Position numbers and translations under genes: made by a program. A stretch of 64,000 bases of DNA from Providencia rettgeri (GTDB lineage: Bacteria; Pseudomonadota; Gammaproteobacteria; Enterobacterales; Enterobacteriaceae): the NCBI RefSeq assembly GCF_023205015.1, contig NZ_CP096258.1, forward strand, positions 1,488,001 to 1,552,000. Reading direction: 5' to 3'. Of the stretch, positions 23,649 through 29,917 are shown one piece after another. Position 1 is the first letter of the stretch; each line of letters opens with the position of its first letter. Under the pieces are notes generated by a model, which saw only the letters and a program-made list of their open reading frames with translations, was not told the DNA's origin and made no database searches.

Positions 23649-24374
23649 ATGGCATGTGAATCAGGTGCATTCACAGGGCGCGACGTGGTTGTATTTTATG
23701 CAATTGCGTGTCCTGAGAACAAACCATCACCAATGGACTACGGTCGCCTTGGTATGATGCGCGGAAAGTCGTCTGCTACTGAATGGGAAACGGTAGACGC
23801 AACGGGCGATATGTCGCCACAAAATACACAGGAAAGCTTAGTTTCGTACAAAAACGTCACTTTCTCGGGTGATGGCGTATCTCGTAAAGAGTCTTTATAC
23901 GGTCAGAAAGAGCTTAAGCGCCACGTTAACAACCCTGAAACTACATCAGGTCAGCCTTACGTATGGTTCAAGATTGTTAGCCCTACAGATATCACTGAAG
24001 GCTGTTTCTTAGTGACTAGCTGGAGTGATGAATATCCACACGATGACGTAGCGACTTGGTCTATTGAAGCTAATAGCGCAGGTGGTGTCGATATCCGTGA
24101 TATTCCAGAAGAAATCGTAATCACCAAACAGCCAGTAGACCAAACACTGACGGTAGGCCAAACGCTAACTTTATCTGTGGAAGCTAAATCCACCGATGGC
24201 TCGGCGCTAACTTATCAGTGGAAGAAAGGTAACAGTAATGTTTCTGGCGGTACTACTGCTACATTTACCAAGCAGGCAACTGTTGCTGGTGATGCAGGGG
24301 AATATACTTGCGTCATTACTTCAACTTCTGCGGGTAGTGTTACTTCTAGTCAGGCAACAGTCACCATTTCTTAA
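23649..24374 (+). CDS. Major tail tube protein with C-terminal Ig-like domain
   Basis: A 241-residue tail tube protein. Residues about 1-155 form the tube domain (GRDVVVFYAIACPENK, YPHDDVATWSIEANSAG). Residues about 157-241 form an immunoglobulin-like domain (ITKQPVDQTLTVGQTLTLSV, LTYQWKKGN, GEYTCVIT) with the usual Trp and Cys. Lambda gpV also has a C-terminal Ig-like domain, exposed on the tail surface. The domain boundary is sharp. Confidence 0.85.
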   Translation: MACESGAFTGRDVVVFYAIACPENKPSPMDYGRLGMMRGKSSATEWETVDATGDMSPQNTQESLVSYKNVTFSGDGVSRKESLYGQKELKRHVNNPETTSGQPYVWFKIVSPTDITEGCFLVTSWSDEYPHDDVATWSIEANSAGGVDIRDIPEEIVITKQPVDQTLTVGQTLTLSVEAKSTDGSALTYQWKKGNSNVSGGTTATFTKQATVAGDAGEYTCVITSTSAGSVTSSQATVTIS

Positions 24375-24378
24375 TCTA

Positions 24379-24394
24379 AGGGGCGCAAGCCCCT
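24379..24394 (+). promoter_or_regulatory. Hairpin after the tail tube gene
   Basis: AGGGGC, GCAA, GCCCCT is a perfect 6-bp stem with a GNRA loop between the tail tube and chaperone genes. There is no U tract, so it is more likely an mRNA stabiliser or a partial attenuator than a true terminator. Confidence 0.5.
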
Positions 24395-24407
24395 CTATTG
24401 AGGTCTC

Positions 24408-25049
24408 ATGCAAGTATTAACGGATGTAGGGCAAATAGCGGTGATTGTCGATGGTAAGTCGTATCATTTAATCCCTTCATTTTCGGCAATGGCTAGGCTA
24501 TCTCAAAACTCACCCACACGATTAACTGATATTTTCGTTACTGTACACGGAGGTCGATTTCCTAATCTAAAGGACCCTAAGCTAGCAAAAAATGCAGAGG
24601 CCATTTGCTTTGCTAATATGGTCATGGAATGCAAAGAAGTGATTGAAAAGTGCTGTAACGAAAAAGTCAGTACGTTAATTGGCAATCTCAGCGTCAACCG
24701 TAAAGGCTGGCTAAGCTATCGAGAAGGGCGCTTGAAGTTACAGGATATTATCACTCTTGCTCGTCACCTCATGCGTCACGGCATCATGGGCGACCAAAAG
24801 CCTGATGAAGACGAAGAGCCGCAGGGTAAATTCACAAACGAATTCGACCCGCGCGTTTATGTCTATCTTGCCGTAGCCCATTTGGGCATTAGCGAACAGG
24901 AAGCTTGGGGAATGACAATGACGGGTTTCCGCGCTGCCATGGAAGCTAAATTTCCCCGTAGTGAGAAAGATAAAATCCCATCCAATAAGCGGTATGAAGA
25001 AGCTATGGATTGGGCTGATAAAATTATTATGCGTGATAATGCGAGGTAG
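24408..25049 (+). CDS. Tail assembly chaperone-like protein (DUF6246-type)
   Basis: A 213-residue protein between tail tube and tape measure, the lambda G/GT location. FSAMARLSQNSPTRLTDIFV, a Cys-rich middle (KCCNEK) and FDPRVYVYLAVAHLGISEQE, WGMTMTGFRAAMEAKFP are family-like. I see no obvious slippery heptamer leading into a T-type extension, and the next 5 kb hold accessory genes instead. Confidence 0.68.
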   Translation: MQVLTDVGQIAVIVDGKSYHLIPSFSAMARLSQNSPTRLTDIFVTVHGGRFPNLKDPKLAKNAEAICFANMVMECKEVIEKCCNEKVSTLIGNLSVNRKGWLSYREGRLKLQDIITLARHLMRHGIMGDQKPDEDEEPQGKFTNEFDPRVYVYLAVAHLGISEQEAWGMTMTGFRAAMEAKFPRSEKDKIPSNKRYEEAMDWADKIIMRDNAR

Positions 25050-25052
25050 GGT

Positions 25053-25238
25053 ATGGCTGAGTTAAAATGTAATTTCTGTGGTCGTAGTCAAACTAAAGTT
25101 CCAATTCTTATTTTAGCAAATGATAAGACTGCGGGAATCTGTAGTACATGCGTTGGTAATTGCGTGCAGCATATGGGGTTGTTAATCAAAGAAAGCAAGA
25201 CCACATTTGAGCTTCCGACAGAAGAAAAAGAGGGTTGA
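25053..25238 (+). CDS. Stand-alone ClpX-type C4 zinc-finger protein
   Basis: A 61-residue protein that is almost only a ClpX zinc-binding domain: LKCNFCGRSQTKVPILILA, then ICSTCVGNCVQHMG. Spacing of the four Cys (CxxC...CxxC) and the CGRSQ motif match the N-terminal domain of ClpX (CSFCGKSQ... CDECVDLC), but there is no AAA+ part. In ClpX this domain dimerises and binds adaptors and substrates. A phage copy could compete for ClpX partners. Starts 3 bases after the chaperone gene. Confidence 0.8.
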   Translation: MAELKCNFCGRSQTKVPILILANDKTAGICSTCVGNCVQHMGLLIKESKTTFELPTEEKEG

Positions 25239-25239
25239 T

Positions 25240-25680
25240 ATGAGAGAACCAAAACCAACAACAAAGCCTGTTCCCTCATTCGATATCAAAGATGGCGTTT
25301 CTTATTTCTGCCCTGAATGCTCAGAAAGAAATCAGAGAGGGAAAAGTCAGTTGCAGGTAGCTAAAGAAGCACTTGAAGTACTTCACCGCATGAGTACAGA
25401 AGAATTAGTGGCCACATTGACAAAAGCTGGGTTGATAGAAAAAGATGGTTGTGATTTCAACCATGTTAAAAAACAAATATTTAAAATGGTTTTCATGAAT
25501 GAATTGGTGGATGGTAAGTTTATTATTACCGAATTCAGTAATGGAGAAATAAGTTTTTACACGCAAGAAAAAGGTAAAGAGACTATCCTAAACAAAACAA
25601 TGCCATACAACGAGAGTGATTCTACTTACTCCACAATGGCATTGGATATAATGAAGCGATCATTAGGTCAAATAGATTGA
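25240..25680 (+). CDS. Protein sharing the tailspike N-terminal anchor motif
   Basis: A 146-residue protein of unknown function. Its first 18 residues (MREPKPTTKPVPSFDIKD) match the start of the tailspike at 38119 (MREVKPTQKPVPSSDIKD) at 14 of 18 positions. A CPECSERN motif follows, then a predominantly helical domain with a beta-rich segment (KFIITEFSNGEISFYTQ). GAGGG before ATG 25240 sets the start. It overlaps the minus-strand gene by 13 bases at its 3' end. Confidence 0.65.
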   Translation: MREPKPTTKPVPSFDIKDGVSYFCPECSERNQRGKSQLQVAKEALEVLHRMSTEELVATLTKAGLIEKDGCDFNHVKKQIFKMVFMNELVDGKFIITEFSNGEISFYTQEKGKETILNKTMPYNESDSTYSTMALDIMKRSLGQID

Positions 25681-26201
25681 ATTGCCACCTGCACAACGCG
25701 TAGTATTTCAGATGGGTTATTCAATGCTGTATCAATGGCTTTGGTCATTACATGGCGTAACCCGTCAACTGGTAGCTTCTTTAGTTCGTTTTTGATTGCG
25801 TTTTTCTCGCCATCGCTAACATTCATTTTGTCAACATATGAAGATAGAGCCGATAAAGTATCATCATGTAATTTGATCACATTGACATTCAGTATCGCAC
25901 TTAACCCACCATCGGCTCTGAGAAAATCTACTCCTAAGTTGGTTATTCTTATAAAAGAAGGGTCAAGAAGTAGCGGCGTGTTAGCCTCAAACTCATCGTC
26001 AGCGCGAGATACAGGGCAATCTGCTGTATTAAGTAGACCACTATCGGACAAGTAAATTATGTTATCGTAGAAATCCTTATAAGTTTCATAAGGCTCACAT
26101 AGTTCATTCCATTGTTCTCTGCTAACTCGTCCATTTTTGCAGTGATAAAAGGCGAGTAATATATTTTGTTGCCACTCAGGATTATATCTATCATAAGTCA
26201 T
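25668..26201 (-). CDS. Hypothetical protein in operon with two Arc-like genes
   Basis: A 177-residue soluble protein: an N-terminal winged-helix-like part (WQQNILLAFYHCKNGRVSRE, SDSGLL, then FIRITNLGVDFLRADGG) and a C-terminal helical half. I do not recognise the family. Its ATG overlaps the stop of the second Arc-like gene by one base, so it is the last gene of a three-gene minus-strand operon. Likely made in the lysogen. Confidence 0.68.
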   Translation of the reverse strand: MTYDRYNPEWQQNILLAFYHCKNGRVSREQWNELCEPYETYKDFYDNIIYLSDSGLLNTADCPVSRADDEFEANTPLLLDPSFIRITNLGVDFLRADGGLSAILNVNVIKLHDDTLSALSSYVDKMNVSDGEKNAIKNELKKLPVDGLRHVMTKAIDTALNNPSEILRVVQVAIQSI

Positions 26202-26455
26202 CACTTGTTATCCTTGTCGTAAAGTTCCATTAGAGTGCTGAATACCATTTTTTTAACTTCCTCGGCTTGGTGTTCAGCTAACTTTTTGGTTTCTGTATTA
26301 CTTGACTGTGTTTCATTTTCGCTTTCAAGAGCGTCCAAGACTATCTGCAATAGCTCAGAATTAAATGACCTGCCATTGCATTCAGCCCTTTCTTTAAGTT
26401 TGTCTCTTACTTCTGGCGGCATTCTGAAGGTGAATTTAGGCTCATCTCTAGCCAT
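26201..26455 (-). CDS. Arc/Mnt-like ribbon-helix-helix repressor 2
   Basis: An 84-residue protein. The ribbon-helix-helix domain (PKFTFRMPPEVRDKLKERAE, NGRSFNSELLQIV) is followed by an acidic linker and a C-terminal helix (EEVKKMVFSTLMELY) like the tetramerising tail of Mnt. It starts on the base after the stop of the paralogous gene and is about half identical to it, so the pair arose by duplication. Confidence 0.85.
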   Translation of the reverse strand: MARDEPKFTFRMPPEVRDKLKERAECNGRSFNSELLQIVLDALESENETQSSNTETKKLAEHQAEEVKKMVFSTLMELYDKDNK

Positions 26456-26707
26456 TTATTGATCCTTTTTGTAGAGTTTAACTAATGTATCAAATACCAT
26501 TTTTCTAACCTCATCAGCCTGAGTGGCTGCCATTTTCTCTACGTCATCCTTATAGCCAGATACTGATGATGGTGTAGATAAAGCTTCATCTATTATTTGC
26601 AATAATTCTGCATTAATTGATCTGCCATTCATCTCAGATCTTACTTTTAACTTATCTCTTGTTTCTGGCGGCATTCGCAATTTGAACTGCGGGTATTCTC
26701 TGCTCAT
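26456..26707 (-). CDS. Arc/Mnt-like ribbon-helix-helix repressor 1
   Basis: An 83-residue Mnt-like repressor: beta strand PQFKLRMPP, helices with RDKLKVRSEMNGRSINAELL, and a C-terminal helix (ADEVRKMVFDTLVKLYKKD). It is the first gene of the minus-strand operon, divergent from the arc-like gene, exactly as mnt is from arc-ant in the P22 immI region. It would keep the antirepressor promoter silent in the lysogen. Confidence 0.87.
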   Translation of the reverse strand: MSREYPQFKLRMPPETRDKLKVRSEMNGRSINAELLQIIDEALSTPSSVSGYKDDVEKMAATQADEVRKMVFDTLVKLYKKDQ

Positions 26708-26793
26708 ATAATCACCTTTATTTTTCTTGACAGTCTATAACGGTGATAGTACATTCTCAATTGAACCACGGTGACTCTATATGGAGATGTAAA
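26708..26793 (+). promoter_or_regulatory. Pant promoter and Arc/Mnt operator region
   Basis: A consensus TTGACA (26727-26732) and TACATT (26750-26755) with 17-base spacing drive the arc-ant genes. Half-sites ATCACC (26711-26716), GGTGAT (26742-26747) and GGTGAC (26770-26775) flank and overlap it. The last sits in CCACGGTGA, close to the CCACGGTGG core of the P22 Mnt operator as I recall it. A back-to-back leftward promoter for the Mnt-like genes is likely. Confidence 0.7.
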
Positions 26794-26958
26794 ATGAAAG
26801 GAGCGAGAAAGCTACCACAGCTTAATTTTCGTTGGCCTGAAAAGGATATTGACCTAGTTAAGCAGTGGGCAGAAAAAAACGGAAGATCTTTAAATAATGA
26901 AGTTCACAGAATTGTGATGGATTTTTTGAAGAAAGAAGGTGTTGTGAGTGCTAATTAA
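26794..26958 (+). CDS. Arc-like ribbon-helix-helix repressor
   Basis: A 54-residue protein very like P22 Arc in size and pattern: MKGARKLPQLNFRWPEKDID, then EKNGRSLNNEVHRIVMDFLK and a short KKEG tail. Arc represses its own promoter and so limits antirepressor. The frame is open from 26743, but ATG 26794 has GGAG upstream and matches the Arc N-terminus. It lies 69 bases before ant. Confidence 0.88.
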   Translation: MKGARKLPQLNFRWPEKDIDLVKQWAEKNGRSLNNEVHRIVMDFLKKEGVVSAN

Positions 26959-27027
26959 CAGCGAAGCCCCAACTGCGGGAACAGTCGAGGCTTCTAATTT
27001 AGTCCGAAACCTAGAGAGAAACGAACT
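26959..27027 (-). ncRNA. Candidate sar-type antisense RNA over the arc-ant junction
   Basis: The 69-base arc-ant gap contains a two-part hairpin: GAAGCC (26963-26968) / GGCTTC (26989-26994) around ACTG/CAGT (26972-26975/26982-26985). On the minus strand, TGGAAA (27062-27057) and TATAGT (27039-27034), 17 bases apart inside the start of ant, would begin a transcript at about 27027 running leftward over this gap and the ant ribosome site. P22 sar RNA has this size, place and direction. Expression is inferred. Confidence 0.5.
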
Positions 27028-28104
27028 ATGAATACTATATCAACAATTAACGTACCTTTCCACGGTAACAATTTATATGTTGTTAATTATAATGGTCAGC
27101 CTTATGTTCCTATGCGCCCTATCGTTGAAGGGATGGGAATGGACTGGACAGGTCAGTTAAACAAGCTAAAACAAAAGTTTAAATCAACCGTAGAGGAAAT
27201 CTCTATAGTTGCCGCGGATGGTAAAGAGCGAAATATGATTTGCCTAGCTCTCCGTAAACTTGCTGGCTGGCTTCACACTATCAGCCCTAACAAAGTTAAA
27301 CCTGAAATCCGCGATAAGGTGATCCAGTATCAAGAAGAATGCGACGACGTACTCTATGAGTATTGGACTACTGGCGAGGTTAAGGCTAAACACAAATCAA
27401 CGGTTCAGGAACGCAACCCATTAAAGAACGCTGTTAATTTACTGGTGAGCAAAAAGGGGATTATGTACCCAGAAGCGTATTCACTAGTGCATCAGCAATT
27501 TAATGTTAGCGGAATTGATGAACTAACAGCCGACCAGATACCAATGGCGGTAGAGTATGTTCACAAGCTAGTAATGGAAGGTGAATATATTCCCAAACAG
27601 CAGCTACCACAGGTTGGACTTGAAAGCCTTGCGATGCCAATGTCATTCTTTGATGAATATGACTGGTTGTTTGATCTTGAGGGTGTTGATAAAGCAGAAT
27701 CACTATCTGAATTCTATAGGTATCCTCAAAAGATGCTTAAGAATATGGCTGAATACCCGAACCCACTAATTGAAATACTGACTAAGCTTAGAGGTATGGG
27801 TGTAAATATAGATGCAGCCTATTTTTGGCTAAAAGCACTACAGCATCGTTACGAAGTTAATACTAGTAGTTTAAATCGAAAAGAAAAGCTGCTATCAGAT
27901 GTTTTGTTAAGCAATACTTCTGTGGCTCACAATATCATCAAGTCAATTATAGATGAATGGCGAAACATACTAGCGCCAGCAATTAAAAAATTAAATCCAG
28001 CCTTAGAGTCAGAGGTAACCAAGCAGTTATCTGAACTGAATGGAGTTATTTACTGCAACTTATTAAGCCTTAAAGAAAAGCCAGAAACTAAGTTATTAGC
28101 CTGA
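27028..28104 (+). CDS. Antirepressor, P22 Ant-like
   Basis: A 358-residue protein. The N-terminal P22_AR_N domain (about 1-125) has VPFHGNNLYVVNYNGQPYVP, IVEGMGMDWTGQLNKLKQ and LAGWLHTISPNKVKPEIRDK. A middle helical part and a long C-terminal domain follow. Ant binds and inactivates CI-type repressors, so its expression would induce the prophage. Control by the Arc, Mnt-like and possible sar elements around it matches P22 immI. Confidence 0.88.
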   Translation: MNTISTINVPFHGNNLYVVNYNGQPYVPMRPIVEGMGMDWTGQLNKLKQKFKSTVEEISIVAADGKERNMICLALRKLAGWLHTISPNKVKPEIRDKVIQYQEECDDVLYEYWTTGEVKAKHKSTVQERNPLKNAVNLLVSKKGIMYPEAYSLVHQQFNVSGIDELTADQIPMAVEYVHKLVMEGEYIPKQQLPQVGLESLAMPMSFFDEYDWLFDLEGVDKAESLSEFYRYPQKMLKNMAEYPNPLIEILTKLRGMGVNIDAAYFWLKALQHRYEVNTSSLNRKEKLLSDVLLSNTSVAHNIIKSIIDEWRNILAPAIKKLNPALESEVTKQLSELNGVIYCNLLSLKEKPETKLLA

Positions 28105-28112
28105 CCCACACA

Positions 28113-28130
28113 TAGCCCAAGGATGGGCTA
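28113..28130 (+). terminator. Hairpin after ant (weak terminator)
   Basis: TAGCCCA, AGGA, TGGGCTA is a perfect 7-bp stem 8 bases after the ant stop. It lacks a U tract (GCAAAACC follows), so termination would be weak or factor-dependent. Confidence 0.4.
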
Positions 28131-28156
28131 GCAAAACCTAATGATTTACTGCTATT

Positions 28157-28168
28157 CTATACATATAG
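28157..28168 (+). promoter_or_regulatory. Palindromic operator upstream of the Doc operon
   Basis: CTATACATATAG is an inverted repeat (CTATA/TATAG) that overlaps possible -10 hexamers (TATACA, TATAGA) about 20-30 bases before the antitoxin start. Type II toxin-antitoxin operons are usually autorepressed at such sites. The assignment is inference. Confidence 0.45.
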
Positions 28169-28188
28169 ATAGTTGGGAGGTAATTATC

Positions 28189-28401
28189 ATGACTATAAAG
28201 AAAACAAATCAAACTGGAACATCACATACAGTAAAAAAGTATGATGGAGTCTCTTTCCCTTCCTCTGGCATCGTAGGGACATCTAGCGGTACTATAAAGC
28301 GTTGCATGAGGTCAATCACTACGACTTCTGACTTTGAGCAGGCACTTAAAGATACACAACTAGAGTATGCTCAAATAATTAAAGATTTAGAAGATAAGTG
28401 A
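28189..28401 (+). CDS. Putative antitoxin partner of Doc
   Basis: A 70-residue protein directly upstream of a Doc toxin gene. It begins MTIKKTNQTGTSHTVKKYDG, has a Gly/Ser/Thr-rich middle, and ends in an acidic helix (FEQALKDTQLEYAQIIKDLE) that could occupy the Doc active site. It does not show the usual Phd fold pattern, so it may belong to another antitoxin class. GGGAGG upstream fixes ATG 28189. Seven bases separate it from doc. Confidence 0.65.
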   Translation: MTIKKTNQTGTSHTVKKYDGVSFPSSGIVGTSSGTIKRCMRSITTTSDFEQALKDTQLEYAQIIKDLEDK

Positions 28402-28408
28402 TGAGTGT

Positions 28409-28810
28409 ATGCGATTATTAACAGTCGAAGAGGTTGTCAAGATACAGGAAAAAACTCTACCTAATAGTGGTGAGCCGAGTATCGACAAGCTATCAGGTGC
28501 GCTTGGTCGCGTTCAATCACTTATTGACTATGAAAATAATAATGATGTGTTTGATTTGGCTGGAATGTACCTTGTTGCTATAGCTAAGGCTCATGCTTTT
28601 AATGATGCTAATAAGAGAACAGCTTTTCAGGCCGCAACAATATTCTTGAAGCTTAATGGTGTGAAATTATTTCCTTCTGTTTATTTGGTTAAGTTAACAA
28701 TTTTATCAGCCATGGGTGAATTTGATTACAAACAAGCATCAACCACTCTACGCATTCTATCTGACTATAAAAATGATTTAGTAGAAGAAACGCACAGCGG
28801 ATACATCTAA
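28409..28810 (+). CDS. doc: Doc-type toxin (Fic/Doc family)
   Basis: A 133-residue Doc protein with the Fic/Doc signature HAFNDANKRTA (about residues 64-74), which fits HxFx(D/N)xNKR. Doc phosphorylates EF-Tu and stops translation, and its antitoxin prevents this. The genes follow the immI-like module inside the tail cluster, so they are probably expressed in the lysogen and could stabilise the prophage or act in abortive infection. Confidence 0.9.
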   Translation: MRLLTVEEVVKIQEKTLPNSGEPSIDKLSGALGRVQSLIDYENNNDVFDLAGMYLVAIAKAHAFNDANKRTAFQAATIFLKLNGVKLFPSVYLVKLTILSAMGEFDYKQASTTLRILSDYKNDLVEETHSGYI

Positions 28811-28930
28811 TCCATTCACATTATCCTACGCGCCTCTGAATTGAGGCATTTTGCTATGCTGTAAATAAGATCAGTAACGCTTCCCCTAAAACAAATGGTT
28901 AAATATCTCTCATTAATCTATGGGGGATTT

Positions 28931-29305
28931 ATGACAGAAGATGAAGCTAAATCCGAAGGGCAGAGAATGCTCAAGGAGAATGAAGCTAAGCTTTGGGAGA
29001 TGTTCAAGCAAGTAACTGATGTAAAATTTCGTGAGTTTCTGCTTAGTAACGGGGTGGAGAGCTTAAAGTGTCCAATATGTGGCTTTGATGGAATGGGCTT
29101 TCCATCAATTAGCATTAATGACGGCGAGTCTTTTCTTGTGCCGATCAAATGCGAAGACCTTGCAGGTAGATATCCATTTAACCCACTTAATTTCAAGTAT
29201 CGGGCTATATGCAAAGATTGTGGTTATGAAATATACTTTAACGTATCTAGAGTAATGAAGTGGATGGGGCTTTTTGATAGAAAATCAGGAGCTGGAAATG
29301 AGTAG
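28931..29305 (+). CDS. Zinc-ribbon protein of unknown function
   Basis: A 124-residue protein. A charged N-terminal helix (MTEDEAKSEGQRMLKENEAK) is followed by a zinc ribbon with CPICGFDG and ICKDCGYEIYF, about 50 residues apart. GGGGGA before ATG 28931 sets the start, though the frame is open from 28895. It overlaps the next gene by 8 bases, so the two are probably cotranslated and work together. Confidence 0.65.
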   Translation: MTEDEAKSEGQRMLKENEAKLWEMFKQVTDVKFREFLLSNGVESLKCPICGFDGMGFPSISINDGESFLVPIKCEDLAGRYPFNPLNFKYRAICKDCGYEIYFNVSRVMKWMGLFDRKSGAGNE

Positions 29306-29825
29306 AGCAATGACAGCTGATGAGGTCTTTAAAGGTAGTGATATAAAAATAACAGACTTTAATGATATCTATCAAGCTCCAAAGAATAAGGTTGAGGGCA
29401 GTAATGACATGAGCGATTCTAAATTATCAAAAACAGAACTAGATGCATTGCTTAGAGCAAGCAAGGCAGAGGTTGATGCTGTTGCTGCTGGTATGCGTGA
29501 AGAGATGGCTAAGTGGAGGGAAGAGCAAAACACTCAAATGTCTCAACTTAACGCAACATTGTCGACTATATCATCTAAGATTGATTCTAAATTTGATGCT
29601 GTTGATGGGAAAATAGACGGGTTAAAAACTAGCCTAACAACCACCCAATGGAGCATGACTATAGGCATAGCGCTTGTGACAATAATTCTATCTACGGTAA
29701 TGATTTATTCTAGTTCAATTATTGCTAGCGCAGAAAAGGCAGATACAAAGCAACCTCAACCTACCGTTATCTACGTTCAACAACCATCGCCACATTCAAT
29801 AGAACAACCAAGCCATCAAAAATAA
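29298..29825 (+). CDS. Membrane-anchored coiled-coil protein
   Basis: A 175-residue protein. A disordered N-terminus, a long coiled coil (about 50-120; ISSKIDSKFDAVDGKIDGLK), one transmembrane helix (about 122-145, MTIGIALVTIILSTVMIYSS) and a Pro/Gln-rich tail (QPQPTVIYVQQPSPH). AGGAG precedes the start. It may act at the membrane in superinfection exclusion or phage-host signalling, which is inference. The zinc-ribbon gene upstream overlaps it and a strong terminator follows. Confidence 0.68.
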   Translation: MSRAMTADEVFKGSDIKITDFNDIYQAPKNKVEGSNDMSDSKLSKTELDALLRASKAEVDAVAAGMREEMAKWREEQNTQMSQLNATLSTISSKIDSKFDAVDGKIDGLKTSLTTTQWSMTIGIALVTIILSTVMIYSSSIIASAEKADTKQPQPTVIYVQQPSPHSIEQPSHQK

Positions 29826-29832
29826 TACATCT

Positions 29833-29854
29833 AACCTGCCTCGGCAGGTTTTTT
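29833..29854 (+). terminator. Terminator after the coiled-coil gene
   Basis: AACCTGCC, TC, GGCAGGTT then TTTT: a perfect 8-bp stem and U tract. Confidence 0.87.
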
Positions 29855-29917
29855 GTTTGCTTCAATTTGCACTCCCGCTAAGCTAACATTACTGAAACTA
29901 ATTGATGGGATGGTGAG

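Noticed and set aside
24408..25238. Programmed frameshift from the tail chaperone into the zinc-domain gene (G/GT style)
   Set aside because: No slippery heptamer was seen near the chaperone 3' end, and the downstream gene has its own start and a product unlike a T-type tail chaperone.
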